A stretch of DNA of 64,000 bases from Anaeramoeba ignava (GCA_028826165.1 JAPDFW010000147.1:556501-620500), one strand, 5' to 3'; shown: positions 26,307 to 39,680, numbered from the stretch's first letter. Made by a program: numbers and translations. The notes: generated by a model from the letters alone, not told the origin.

Positions 26307-29300
26307 ATGTCAAATTCTCAAGAAAAACAAAAACAAGAACAAAAACAAGAACAAAAACAAGAACAAAAACAAAAACAAAAAAAAAGAAAAAGTAATCAAT
26401 CTATTGAAAATCAATCCCATTCAAAAAAACATAAACATCATAAACATAAAAAATCCCATCATTCAAATGATTTGATTAGCAGCATTACAATCTCTTCATT
26501 TTCTCATTCATCTTCAACTGAATCATATTCTAAATCTAAATCTATTTCTATTTCTCCAAAAAGAAATAAAAAATATAATCCAAAAAAACATCATCGAAAA
26601 CACAAAAGTCATCAACATAAACATCATAAAAAACAACGACATTACCACAAAAAGCATTATCATAAAAAGCATCATCAACACAAACGTCATTCAAAATCAA
26701 AAAAACAAATATTAAAATATTTAGAAAGAAAAAAAAGAAATTTAAAGTCATCAACATCAACTTCAACTTCAAGATCAACATCAACATCAACTTCAACTTC
26801 AATTTCAACTTCAACTTCAACATCAACATCAACATCAACATCAACATCAACATCAACTTCAAGATCTAGATCAACTTCAAGATCTAAATCAACATCAATG
26901 TCAACTTCAAGATCTAGATCAAAATATAAACCAATGTCAAATTTTAAATCTAATTCAAAATTAATGCCAAATTTTAAATCTAATTCAAAGTCATATTCAA
27001 AATCAAAATCAATGTCAATTTCAAGATCAAATTCTCCAATTGATTCCAAATCACAATTTCCAGTATTATTTATTTTTATTTATTAAAAAGGATTAAAATG
27101 CAAATCAATTCAAAAAAAAAATGCAAAATATATATAACAATTAGATCATTTTTTTTCATTAATTTCACATTTTCATTGGATATTATAATTTAATTTTTCA
27201 TTTTAAAACAAATTCAAACTTTCATTTTAAAACAAATTTAAACTTTCATTTTAAAACAAATTCAAACTTTCATTTTAAAACAAATTCAAACTTTCATTTC
27301 ATTTTAAATCAAATTCAAACTTTCATTTTAAATCAAATTCAAACTTTCAGTTTTAAATCAAATTCAAAATTTCATTTTAAATCAAATTCAAAATTTCATT
27401 TTAAATCAAATTTAAACTTTCATTTTAAATCAAATTCAAACTTTCATTTTAAATCAAATTCAAACTTTCATTTTAAATCAAATTCAAAATTTCATTTTAA
27501 ATCAAATTTAAACTTTAGTTTTAAATCAAATTCAAAATTTCATTTTAAATCAAATTTAAACTTTCGTTTTAAATCAAATTCAAACTTTTATTTTAAATCA
27601 AATTCCAACTTTTATTTTAAATCAAATTCAAACTTTCATTTTAAATCAAATTCAAACTTTCATTTTAAAACAAATTTCAAAATTTCATTTTAAATCAAAT
27701 TCAAAATTTCATTTTAAATCAAATTCAAACTTTCATTTTAAATCAAATTCAAACTTTCATTTTAAAACAAATTCAAACTTTCATTTTAAATTAAATTCAA
27801 ACTTTAGTTTTAAATCAAATTCAAAATTTCATTTTAAATCAAATTTAAACTTTCGTTTTAAATCAAATTCAAACTTTCATTTTAAAACAAATTCAAACTT
27901 TCATTTTAAAACAAATTCAAACTTTCATTTTAAATCAAATTCAAAATTTCATTTTAAATCAAATTTAAACTTTCGTTTTAAATCAAATTCAAACTTTCAT
28001 TTTAAATCAAATTTCAAAATTTCATTTTAAATCAAATTTAAACTTTCATTTTAAATCAAATTCAAACTTTCATTTTAAATCAAATTCAAAATTTCATTTT
28101 AAATCAAATTTAAACTTTCGTTTTAAATCAAATTCAAAATTTCATTTTAAATCAAATTCAAAATTTAGTTTTAAAACAAATTTCAAAATTTCATTTTAAA
28201 TCAAATTTAAACTTTCATTTTAAAACAAATTTCAAAATTTCATTTTAAATCAAATTTAAACTTTCATTTTAAAACAAATTTCAAAATTTCATTTTAAATC
28301 AAATTCAAACTTTCATTTTAAAACAAATTCAAACTTTCATTTTAAAACAAATTCAAACTTTCATTTTAAATTAAATTCAAAATTTAGTTTTAAATCAAAT
28401 TCAAAATTTCATTTTAAATCAAATTTAAACTTTCATTTTAAATCAAATTCAAACTTTCATTTTAAAACAAATTCAAAATTTCATTTTAAAACAAATTCAA
28501 AATTTAGTTTTAAAACAAATTCAAAATTTAGTTTTAAATCAAATTCGAACTTTCATTTTAAATCAAATTTAAACTTTCATTTTAAATCAAATTTAAACTT
28601 TCATTTTAAAACAAATTCAAAATTTAGTTTTATATCAAATTTAAAATTTCATTTTAAAACAAATTCAAAATTTCATTTTAAATCAAATTCAAAATTTCAT
28701 TTTAAATCAAATTTAAACTTTCATTTTAAAACAAATTCAAAATTTAGTTTTATATCAAATTCAAAATTTCATTTTAAATTAAATTATTTGTGTTTATCAA
28801 TTAATTCATTTATCTTATTTAATTTCCATTGTTTTTATTTAATTAATTAATAAATTAGATAGGAGAAATCAAAGAAAATAACACAAATTTACAAAATAAT
28901 TATTCAGTATACATATCTAATATTGATTTAGGATTGACCCAAATTGATATTAAAAGAAAATTTGATTCTTATGGGAGAATTAAGAGCATTTATATGCCAA
29001 AAGTATTGAATCAAAATATCAATTTTCATTTTTTAAACTTAATTTACAATTTTAAATCCAAATATTTTCTTTTTCTTTTTTAAACAAAAAAGGATCCTGT
29101 TACTCAAAAACATAAACAATATGCAATAATTGAATATTTTGATTATGAATCATCAAATAAAGCACTTTCTGCAAATTCAACAATTTTAGCTGGAAAGTAT
29201 TTATTTATTTTTTAAAAACAATTACTAAATAATTTTTAAATATAAATTTAAAACAACAAAATTAATATTTTTTGGAAATAGAGAAATCTCAGTTATTTTA

Positions 29301-32063
29301 GTTCCTAATCAACAACAACAACAACAACTTCAAAACTTACAATACTCCCAACAAAATCATCTTTTTCCTCAAAAACAATTAAATGTTAATCACTTTCCAA
29401 AAGATCAACCAATTCCAAATCTATATCCAAACAATCAACTTCCAGTTTATAACAATCAACCTTTTATTCAAAAATTTCCTCCTCAATTTCAAAATCAATT
29501 ATTACCTGTTCAAAACAATCCTCCACATTTTCAAAATTTAGATCCATTGAGACAACCTTTTGATCCACATTTTGAAGATGAAAATAATTTAGCAATTCAA
29601 GGCTACTCTCCTAATTTACAAATTTTGGATTTATTGAAACAATCCTTGAATCCACAATCTCAAAAGTTTAAATTTATAAAAGAAAATTTTGTTTCTGATT
29701 CTAAAAAAAATGATCTATTAAAGGAATCCTTCCAAAAAAAACTTTATAAATATGAATCACCATTGAAAACAAAAATGGAAGAAAAACAACAAGAAGAAAA
29801 AGAAAACCAAAATCAAAATGAAAATGAAAATCAAAATCAAAATCAAAATCAAAATGAAAATCAAAATGAAAATCAAAATGAAAATGAAAAGAAAATGAAA
29901 AAGAAAATGAAAATAAAAATCAAAATCAAAATGAAAATCAAAATCAAAATGAAAAAGAAAAAGAAAAAGAAAAAGAAAAAGAAAATGAAAATCAAAATCA
30001 AAATGAAAATGAAAATGAAAATGAAAATGAAAATGAAAATGAAAATGAAAATGAAAAAGAATATGAAAGTGAAAATGAATATAAAAGTGAAAATGAATAT
30101 AAAAGTGAAAATGAAAATGAATATAAAAGTGATAGTAAAAGTGATAGTAAAAGTGATAGTGAAAGTGATAGTAAAAGTGATAGTAAAAGTGAAAAAGATG
30201 ACGATATTGAAATTGAAGTTAAAAATGAAGAAGAGACAAAAACTTTAACTGAAATTCCAATTAAAGTTCGAATTAAAAATGAAAATCAAAATGAAAATCA
30301 AAATGAAAATCAAAATGAAAATCAAAATGAAAATCAAAATGAAAATCAAAATGAAAATCAAAATGAAAATCAAAATGAAAATCAAAATGAAAATCAAAAT
30401 GAAAATCAAAATGAAAATGAAAATCAAAATGAAAATGAAAATCAAAATGAAAATGAAAATGAAAATGAAAATGAAAATGAAAATGAAAATGAAAATGAAA
30501 ATGAAAATCAAAATCAAAATCAATTTCAAAATGAAAATGAAAATCAATTTCAAAATCAAAATCAATTTCAAAATGAAAATCAAAATCAACTTCAATTTCA
30601 AAATCAAGAAAATTCAAAAGAGTTTTCTCATCCTTATTCTTTATATGTTGGATCTGTGGATTGGAGTGTTTCTCAATCCGATCTTTACAAACTTTTTTCT
30701 GCATTTGGAACAATTACTTATTGCAATCTTGTTGTAAATATTATTTTTTGAAAACAAAACAAAACAAAACAATCAAATTTAAATTCTTTCCAATTTTTTT
30801 CAATTTTAGCGAAACCAAACAAAAGGAACTCATAAAGGTTTTGGATTTGTAACATTTCTTAACGAAGAATCTGCAACTAATGCTCTCCAAGTTTTAAACG
30901 GAACTAATTTAAAAGGAAGAAATCTACGAGTTTCAAGAGCAAAAATACTTCCACAACAAGCAAAATTATTTCAACAAAAACAACAACAAAAACAAAAGCA
31001 ATTATCAGCAGCAGCAATTAAAAAATCAGTTGAAGAAGCAACAAAAAAAATATATCGAATGGAACAAATAAATCAAATTAATCCACAATTTAATGAATTT
31101 AATCCACAATTAAATGAATTTAATCCACAATTTAATGAATTTAATCCTCAATTTAATGAATTCAATCCTCAATTTAATGAATTCAATCCTCAATTTAATG
31201 AATTCAATCCACAATTAAATGAATTCAATCCTCAATTTAATGAATTTAATCCTCAATTTAATGAATTTAATCCTCAATTTAATGAATTAAATCCACAATT
31301 AAATCCACAATTTAATCCACAATTAAATCCTCAATTAAATCCACAATTAAATCCACAATTAAATCCTCAATTAAATCCACAATTAAATCCACAATTAAAT
31401 CCACAATTAAATCCACAATTAAATCCTCAATTAAATCCTCAATTAAATCCACAATTAAATTCTCAATTAAATCCACAATTAAATCCTCAATTAAATCCTC
31501 AATTAAATCCTCAATTAAATCCTCAATTAAATTCTCATAATTTATTGAATATATTAAATCAATTAAATCAATTAAGGCAATTAAATCAATTAAATCAAGA
31601 AAATAATTTCCAAAAATTACCAAATATAAATCTAACTTCAAACCAAGAAACAGAATTACAAATTAAAAATCAATTAGAAAATAAATTAGAAAATCAATTA
31701 GAAAATAAATTAGAAAATTCAATACATGATTCAATCCCAAAAATGACTACAAAATCAAGATGTATTGTGATTAAAAATTTCCTTAAAAATAAAGATGTTT
31801 CAGAATCAAAAAGAAATGAAATCAAAACAGAATGTGAAAAATATGGAGAAGTTGAAGATATTAAACTTATTCCAGAAACATCCAAAAAAAATTTAAGTCG
31901 TCTTTTTCAACCTGAAATGGCAAAAATTTTTGTTTTGTTTAAACATCATTTTGAAGCTGAGACTGCTAAAGAAAATATTAACGGAAGAGTTTCAAATGGA
32001 AAAGTTGTTGTTGTTCATCTTTATAATGAAAAATTATTTCAAAAAGAAGATTTTTCTAATTAA
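26307..32063 (+). CDS. PUF60/RBM39-like splicing factor: RS-like head, two RRMs, UHM
   Basis: A predicted 3' splice-site factor of about 1236 aa. Exons are 26307-27062, 28859-29002, 29093-29196, 29282-30733 and 30810-32063. Exon 1 is a His/Lys/Ser/Thr basic head. RRM1 (YSVYISNIDLGLTQ, IKSIYMPK|DPVTQKHKQYAIIEYF) matches PUF60 RRM1. RRM2 (YSLYVGSVDWSVSQSDLYKL, HKGFGFVTF) follows 400 low-complexity residues. A third RRM at the C-terminus (SRCIVIKNF, AKIFVLFKHHFEAE, NGRVSNGKVVVVHLY) is a U2AF-homology motif domain. Between RRM2 and UHM lie many NPQFNEF and NPQL repeats (31080-31530). One base is missing in the A-run near 29887-29890; restoring it makes the exon phases agree exactly. Introns use GTATTA, GTATTG, GTATTT and GTAAAT donors. 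Confidence 0.85.
27063..28858 (+). repeat. 24-nt satellite filling PUF60-like intron 1
   Basis: About 70 copies of a 24-nt unit (AAATTCAAACTTTCATTTTA plus AATC). Variants swap CAAAC/CAAAA and TTTCAT/TTTAGT. The intron is 1796 nt with donor GTATTA and acceptor AATTAG. Confidence 0.9.
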
Positions 32064-32194
32064 AAATTTAATTAAAAATTTAATAAAAACAAAAACAACA
32101 AATTTTTTTTTCCTTTTTTTTTTTTCATTTTTTTCATTATTTTTAAAAAATTTCAAATTAATAAACTAAAAAAAAAAGTTTTAAAAAAGTTATT

Positions 32195-35100
32195 ATGCAA
32201 ACAAAACAAGGTATTTATAATTAATTTATAATTTAATTATAATTTAATTTATAATTTATTTATTATTTATTTACTATTAATTTACTATTTATTTACTATT
32301 TATTTATAATTTAATTTTTTTGTTAAAACAAACCAAAACAAAACAAAACAAATCAAAACAAAACAGAACAAAACAAAACAGAAGATAAAGATAAAATTAT
32401 TAATACACAAGATAAAGATGAAAAAACAATTTTAAATATTGAAGAAATTGAAAATCAACAAAAATCTAAATCTAAATCTAAATCTAAATCTAAATCTAAA
32501 TCTAAATCTAAATCTAAATCTAAATCTAAATCTAAATCTAAATCTGAATCTGAAGATAAAGATGATCTAAATAAAAATATTAAACTGAATAAAAATGAAA
32601 AACAAATTTAAATATTGAATCAAAATTGAAAAAGAAGAAAAATAAAGATAAAGATAAAATTATTAATACACAAGATAAAAAACAACTTTAAATATTGAAG
32701 AAATTGAAAAAGAACAAAAATCTGAATCTAAATCTAAATCTAAATCTAAATCTAAATCTAAATCTAAATCTAAATCTAAATCTGAATCTAAATCTAAATC
32801 TAAATCTAAATCTGAATCAAAATCTGAAGATGAAGATAAAGATAAAGATAAAGATAAAATTATTAATACACAAGATAAAGATGAAAAAACAACTTTAAAT
32901 ATTGAAGAAATTGAAAAAGAACAAAAATCTGAATCTAAATCTAAATCTAAATCTAAATCTAAATCTAAATCTAAATCTAAATCTAAATCTAAATCTAAAT
33001 CTAAATCTAAATCTAAATCTAAATCTAAATAAAAAATCAAGAGATAAAGATGAAAAAACAACTTTAAATATTGAAGAAATTGCAAATCTACAAGAATCTA
33101 AATCTGAATCAAGAGATAAAGATGAAAAAACAATTTTAAATATTGAAGAAATTGAAAATCAACAAGAATCTAAATCTAAATCTAAATCTAAATCTAAATC
33201 TAAATCTAAATCTAAATCTAAATCTAAATCTAAATCTAAATCTAAATCTAAATCTAAATCTAAATCTAAATCTGAATCAAGAGATAAAGATGAAAAAACA
33301 ATTTTAAATATTGAAGAAATTGAAAATTCAAAGAAATTGAAAATCAAAATCAAATCAAAAATCACAAATTCAAATCGAATGCAAATCTAAATCTCCAAAT
33401 CACAAATCACAAATCTAAAATAAATCTAAATCAAATTCAAATCTGAAATAAAAATCTGAATCAAGACAATATAAAGATGAAAAAACAACTTTAAATATTG
33501 AAGAAATTGAAAAAGAACAAAAATCTGAATCTAAATCTAAATCTAAATCTAAATCTAAATCTAAATCTAAATCTAAATCTAAATTCATAAATCTAAATCT
33601 GAATCAAGAGATAAAGATGAAAAAACAATTTTAAATATTGAAGAAATTGAAAATCAACAAGAATCTAAATCTAAATCTAAATCTAAATCTAAATCTAAAT
33701 CTAAATCTGAATCAAGAGATAAAGATGAAAAAACAATTTTAAATATTGAAGAAATTGAAAAAGAACAAAAATCTAAATCTAAATCTAAATCTAAATCTAA
33801 ATCTAAATCTAAATCTAAATCTAAATCTAAATCTAAATCTAAATCTAAATCTAAATCTAAATCTAAATCTAAATCTAAATCTAAATTCAAATCTAAGATA
33901 AAATCTAATTTTAAATATTGAAGAAATTGAAATCAACAAAATCTAAATCTAAATCTAAATCTAAATCTAAATCTAAATCTGAATCTGAATCTAAATCTAA
34001 AGATGAAAAAACAATTTTAAATATTGAAGAAATTGAAAATCAACAAGAATCTAAATCTAAATCTAAATCTGAATCTAAATCTAAATCTAAATCTAAATCT
34101 AAATCTAAATCTAAATCTAAATCTGAATCTAAATCTAAATCTAAATCTAAATCTGAATCTAAATCTGAATCTGAATCAAAAGATAAAGATGAAAAAATAA
34201 TTTTAAATGTTGAAGAAATTGAAAATCAACAAAAATTAAATACACAATCCAAAAGAGAAATGCAAAAACAAACAACAGAAAATCAATTCGAATCACAAAA
34301 TCAAAACAATCAAGATCTAGAAGAACTTAACAGACAAGCAAAGAAAATAATGGTTGAAACAGAAGAAATCCAAAACCAAATCAAGAATATCGAAGAAGAA
34401 CTTGAATCAAAAAACAAAGAACTGAAACTATATATAGAAAACCCGAAAAACATATCGAAAGTACTGGAAACAAGTGCACAAAGAGTTACAAGCATTTATG
34501 GATCAAAAATTGAAAAAGAAGGAAAAGAAAAAAAAGCCATTTTGGATTCAATAGTGAGCAATTTGCCAAAAATAACAGAATCACAAATTTCCACTTTTCA
34601 ACAAAAAATTACATCAATTCCAAATTCAATTAACACTCAATTCAAAGAAAAAATCCCACTTTCTGTTGAAAAAGAAAAATCAAAAATCGCGGAATTAAAA
34701 AATCAAGAGAAAACCAAAAATAGTGAGTTTAATACCATCCAATTAAAGCAAATCACACCTTTTATCTTAAAAAACATTGAAGAAAAACTTAGTAAAGATA
34801 TTGACGCATTTTTTAATCAAAATGTTGTTTCTCAAATTGAAAAATTAACTCAACAAAAAATTTTAGATTTGGAGAAAATCATTTTCATCAAGAAGTCAAA
34901 AGTTTGATATTGGAGAGAAAATTCAAAATTACAAACAAAAAGCACATCAATCTTTCCACAAAATCCAAAAAACTTTAGCTTCAAAATCAAGATTAATAAC
35001 AACAGAAATCCAAAAAACAAAACGAGAAAAAAAAACGAAAAGAAAAGAAAATACAAAAATTCAACAAGCTTTGGATTTACTTCATCAAGACAAAATAAAT

Positions 35101-35517
35101 GAAGCTTTTGAATTTGTTTTGAATGAACAAGATTTATTTTTGTTGATGAATTTTTGTTCTCAATTTCATTCCAAATTATTCTTTTTACAAAATCGAATAA
35201 CAAATCAAATTGTTTTATTATCATTAATTCATCAATTAAGTTTTTATTTTCAAGCAAATTTAAATCAAAATCAAAATTTAAATCAAAATCAAAATTTAAA
35301 TCAAATTCAAAAACAAAACCAAAAAAGAGCTTTGAAATGGATTAGAAATTGTTTCATCTTTTTAACTCCCCATGATCCACAAATTTTTCAATTATTAAAA
35401 GAAGCTTTATCTCCAGTTAAACAAAATCTTCCAAATAAATTATCAGTTTCAAAAAAAGAAGCAAAATTAATAACGGAAATTGAGAATATTCTTGATTTAA
35501 TTTTTCAACAACAATAA
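32195..35517 (+). CDS. EDC4/Ge-1-like mRNA decapping scaffold, C-terminal half only, frame disrupted
   Basis: The C-terminal part resembles EDC4/VARICOSE, the decapping scaffold of P-bodies: INEAFEFVLNEQDLFLLMNFC, IVLLSLIHQLSFYF and ALKWIRNCFIFLTPHDP match the family's terminal helical domain, preceded by a coiled coil (QISTFQQKITSIPNSI, KNIEEKLSKDIDAFFNQN). No WD40 domain is present. A start MQTKQ at 32195 splices by a GTATTT donor (phase 1) to a region holding 13 copies of a D-K-D-E-K-T-I-L-N-I-E-E-I-E motif, each followed by a Lys-Ser tract. The copies fall in all three frames, with stops between some. Near 34823-34868 the frame also changes, either by a 43-nt intron (GTTGTT...TTTTAG) or by an indel. 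The function assignment is fair; the gene model is uncertain. Confidence 0.65.
32411..34245 (+). repeat. Compound array: TCTAAA hexanucleotide tracts between 13 copies of a coding motif
   Basis: A block of about 40 nt (GATGAAAAAACAA, then TTTAAATATTGAAGAAATTG) recurs 13 times from 32411 to 34210, separated by TCTAAA microsatellites of 6-30 units. Read in frame, the hexamer gives Ser-Lys; one frame over gives Leu-Asn; the third gives stops. Clear copies start at codon positions in frames 2, 0, 1, 1, 1, 2, 1, 1, 0 and 0. Confidence 0.85.
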
Positions 35518-35705
35518 AAAAGAAAAAATAAAAAATAAAAAAGAAAAGGAGAAAAAAAAATAATTAAAAAAAGGAGAAAAAAAATTAAATTTTTTTTTAT
35601 TTTTATTTCATTTTTCAGCTCTTCAGAATAGAGCTAATTAGAAAACAAAACAAAACAAAAAAAAAAATTAAATAAAAACACCAATTATTTTATTTCGTTA
35701 AATAA

Positions 35706-38056
35706 ATGAGCTTTTTAATTGAAAATCCTAACTTTGATTTAATAGATTTAGATGATCCTATTGAGGAAAACATTCCTTCTTTTGGTCATTCACAAGATAT
35801 TGTGTTCAATGATGTTTTTCATGATTTTGACATTGAAAATTTTAGTTATGTTAATATGTACACGTCATTTTATAAAAATTTAATTTATTTTTTTTTTTTA
35901 TTTTGATCTTTTTTTTTTTCTTTTTGTTTCTTTTTTTTTTTTATTTAATTTTTTTTTCCCTTTTTATTTATTTTTTTTTATTTTTAATTTAGAAATCCTA
36001 TTCAAGACTTTGAATTAACAATTAATCATTTCTCTTTTGAATTTGAACCAAAACAAAAACAAAAACAAATTCAAAATAATCAAAATCAAAATCAAAATCA
36101 AAATAATGAAAATCAAAATAATGAAAATCAAGAAGAAAGGTAGATAATTAAATATAAAAAAAAAATAATCTCAAAAATTTTTCATCTTAAAAACAAAAAC
36201 AACACGACTTTTCAGACAAATAAAAACAAAAACAAATCCAATGAAAATTCCGACACAAACAAGCAAAACATTTAGTCATTCACCATTCAAACTGAATAAT
36301 AGTTTAGAACAATTTGACAAGCCAATTTCATTTGAAAGTGAAGTAACAGATGCTCTTCAATTTTTTCAAACGGTCGAAAAAATTGATTTTATTTTTCGCG
36401 AAACAGAAGAAAATCCAACAAAAACTGAAACAGAAACGCCAAACGAACCAAATAATAAATGGCAAGAAGAATCAATTAAGATCAAAACAACAAGAAGTTT
36501 AATTAGCAAAAAACGTTCAAAAAGAAAACCTAAAGATGACGAATCTTCACAAAATAATGAATCATCTTTTTACAACATGACTAATAATGACAAACAAAAT
36601 ATAAAAAAACAACGAACCATTTTAATCAAAACAAAATCGAAGGTGAAACACTCAACAAAGACAGAAGGAAAGCAAGTCAAGTCAGAACGCGCTTATATTT
36701 TGCAATGCGCTGGTAAATTTGGCATCCGTAGATTGCAACCGTTTTGGGATAGTCTCCAATCAAGAAAAATAATCCCCCAAAAAGTTGAAATGGCAAAAAC
36801 CAAAAATTTAGAAAATGAGAAAAATTTAGAAAATATCAAAAATTTGGAAAATGCGAAAAATTCTGAAAAGAAAAAAAAACGGACGCGATTTATCAAGTCC
36901 AAACAAGCAACAAAGCATTTCCACGAAGTGAACTGGCATGACGAGGAGGTTTCAATGCTGCGAGAATATGTTGTTGCTTTTGGAAGAAATTGGAAGAAAA
37001 TATCGAGTCTTTTAGGAAACACAAAAAGTCCAACACAAATAAAGGCGTTATATTACAAAAGAAGAATCGATGTTTTTGCAGATCTTCTTGGATTAGATGA
37101 GATTGCTATTAACGAAGACGATGCAGAGATCCAGCAGCGACAGATTGGAGGGAAGTGGATTAGAAGAAGAAAAGAAGGAGAAGAAAGGCAAAACAAAAGA
37201 AAGTTCAAATGAAAATTTAGATGAAAATCAAAATGAAAATCAAAATGAAAATTCAGATGAAAATTCAGATGAAAATTCTCCAGTTCAAGGAATGCTCACA
37301 ACAAAAACCCAAATAGTCTCACTCAAACTCCCAAACGATCAAATCGTCACACTCACAGAACAATGCTTTGCAAATGCGGAAATGATATTCAAAGAAACAC
37401 CGCGAATCAGTTTAAAAGAAATTCAAGAATGGACCGACATATTCGACAAAGTCACCCTTCTTGGCCAAACCAAGCCAGATGTGAAGGTTCTCAAAACACC
37501 GAGTCTTCTCGAATCAAGTCTCAGCAAGCTTCGCATTGGAGAGCCGCACATTTTCTATGCAGAATATCAATCAGTGCTTGGAAACGCGACCCAAATTCTG
37601 CCGGTAAGATCCAAAATCAAGAACATTCCGTTGAGAGAATCCGCTTCACAAAAACAGTGGATCACAGAGCACTTTGTCTCACTACTTCTCGCATTAAACA
37701 CAACAATAAATCGCGCACTTCAACGGCCGCAAGTCAAAAATGACCCCCGTTTTCATTGTTCACGTCTTTTTGATAAATTCCATAATATCCCCTCTTTTAC
37801 TAGAGTTTCTGAACAGAGTGTTGCTTCACTTAAGTTCTTTCTTGCTTGGTTGGAACTCCGTCTTGAATCCAAACGCATCCTTGAAATTAAAGCAGAAATT
37901 GTTAGTGATCGTCATGTCAGAAATATTGTTGATTGCTCACAAACTTCAGATGTTTTGACTAGAATGACCCAATTAACTAATGAAATGAAAGTGTTTAAGG
38001 AATTGTTATTGCAGGTTGTCAGCGAAGTTTTCCTTTATTTTATAAAGAATATTTAG
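35706..38056 (+). CDS. SANT/Myb-like domain nuclear protein, three exons, one frameshift
   Basis: Exons 35706-35857, 35993-36139 and 36216-38056 join in phase (donors GTACAC and GTAGAT). The N-terminus is acidic and Asn/Gln-rich. A SANT domain lies at about 36910-37070: VNWHDEEVSMLREYVVAFGR, NWKKISSLLG and TPTQIKALYYKRR-like text, closest to NCoR/Snt1-type SANT domains (GRNW is shared). A Lys-rich hinge precedes it. Near 37150-37205 the frame must shift by one base to continue into a well-formed C-terminal helical region (LPNDQIVTLTEQCF, EHFVSLLLALNTTINRAL) ending at 38056. The C-terminal region matches nothing I recognise. The local base composition from 37300 to 37750 is noticeably richer in G and C. 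A chromatin or transcription role is inferred. Confidence 0.7.
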
Positions 38057-38317
38057 ATTTGTTTTTTGTTTTTTTTTTTTTTTTAAAAAAAAAATTAGAA
38101 ATTTTTAATAATTAGATTAGATAATTTAGACAATTTAACAAAAAAAAAACCATTTTATTCTCATTATTATCATTATGATTATTAGAAGAACAAAAGAAAT
38201 TTCCATCAAATTTTCTCTTTTTTTTTTTTGAAAAGATTTCCAATAAAAATAAAAATTAAAAATAAATTAAAAAAATTTTTTTTCCAACTTCTTTCATTTT
38301 TTTTTCTTTTTCTTAAA

Positions 38318-39604
38318 ATGTTTCTTGTTAAATTATTAACTAGTGATAACCTCACATTACTTGAACAAATACTTGAAAAACAAAAAATAAATCATTCAGG
38401 AGTAATTGAGCCAAGTGTTTTTCAACACGCAATAAAAAACAATTATTCAAAATGTTTCCACTTTCTCTTACAACAAGAGGATTTAAAAATAAACAAAATT
38501 GACAAATCAACAGGGATGACTGCGCTTCAATACACAATCATGACGAACAATATGACCTTTTTCGAAGCGCTTCTGGAAAAGAAAGCAGATCCCGATTCAG
38601 CAAACAGAGAGAATCGAACAGCTTTACTTTTTGCATGTATGGTTGGCAATTTTAAGGTTGCTCAGAAACTTATCAGCTTGGGAGCCAATGTTAACCAGAT
38701 CGACTCTTACGGAGGTGGCTGCATTCATCTCGTGGTTCTTTCCCGAATGTCAAATCCAGAGTCCTTATTGAAATTACTGATCAAAAAAGGTTGTTCTTTC
38801 GACCAACCCGATCACAAAGGAAGAACGCCTTTACATTTGGCTGCTTTTTGTGGAAATTCCCAAGCTTTCGCTTTTCTTCTTAACAAGGGCGCCAGCACAA
38901 CCCTCTCCTCCACATCTCTTGCTCATATCATCTGCATGTGCGGCAAGACTCGCATGCAATGGATCGAGGAAGAGTTTGATCGCAAATCAAATTTCCTCCC
39001 GAATTCTTCTTTCGCCGTTTTTATCATAGACAGAATGCAAAACGAGAGGGATTCCCGCATAGAGATGCTTAGTTTGCTTCTCAAAAAAAAATTCTTGCTT
39101 CATCAACAAAACTCAACTGGCAAATATCCTGTTCATTTGGCAACCGTTGCCGGGAATTTTGACATTATTAGATTCTTCCTCAAAATTGGTGTCCCTGTTA
39201 ATTGCAAGAACAAGAATGGCGCAACCCTTCTTATGAAAGCAGCAAAGTACGGCCATATTCATATTGTAAAGAATCTTCTGCGCGAAGGTGCTGATTCTAG
39301 TCTGAAGGATGACAAAAATCGCACTGCAATGGATTTGGCTGTTTTTCATCAAAAAAGATTTTCCAAAATTTGGCAATTTTCAGATCATTTTTATCTTCAA
39401 ATTATTCATTTATTGAAAAGAGGTGTTATTTCTCGAGATCGATACACTTCTATCAAGCCAATTTCAATAGAAAATACAAATGAAAATACAAATGAAAATT
39501 CAAATGAAAATACAAACGAAAATTTAAATGAAAATTCAAATCAAAATTCAAATCAAAATTCAAATCAAAATAATGAAAATTCTTCTTTAGATAAAAAAAA
39601 ATAA
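38318..39604 (+). CDS. Ankyrin-repeat protein, 428 aa
   Basis: A single-exon gene starting at the ATG after a TTTTTTCTTTTTCTTAAA leader. Ankyrin units are visible: GMTALQYTIMTNNMTFFEAL, RTALLFACMVGNFKVAQKLI, GGGCIHLVVLSRMSNPESLL, GRTPLHLAAFCGNSQAFAFL, GKYPVHLATVAGNFDIIRFF, GATLLMKAAKYGHIHIVKNL and RTAMDLAV. The N-terminal 60 residues look like a degenerate repeat. An insertion (about residues 210-255) separates the fourth and fifth clear units. The C-terminus is an Asn/Glu/Ser tract. Such proteins bind protein partners; the partner is unknown. Confidence 0.85.
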   Translation: MFLVKLLTSDNLTLLEQILEKQKINHSGVIEPSVFQHAIKNNYSKCFHFLLQQEDLKINKIDKSTGMTALQYTIMTNNMTFFEALLEKKADPDSANRENRTALLFACMVGNFKVAQKLISLGANVNQIDSYGGGCIHLVVLSRMSNPESLLKLLIKKGCSFDQPDHKGRTPLHLAAFCGNSQAFAFLLNKGASTTLSSTSLAHIICMCGKTRMQWIEEEFDRKSNFLPNSSFAVFIIDRMQNERDSRIEMLSLLLKKKFLLHQQNSTGKYPVHLATVAGNFDIIRFFLKIGVPVNCKNKNGATLLMKAAKYGHIHIVKNLLREGADSSLKDDKNRTAMDLAVFHQKRFSKIWQFSDHFYLQIIHLLKRGVISRDRYTSIKPISIENTNENTNENSNENTNENLNENSNQNSNQNSNQNNENSSLDKKK

Positions 39605-39680
39605 TCCATTTTATTTTACTTTCCTTTTGTTTCTTTCTTTCATTTTAAATTATCATTAAAATTGTTAAAAAAAAAAACTT

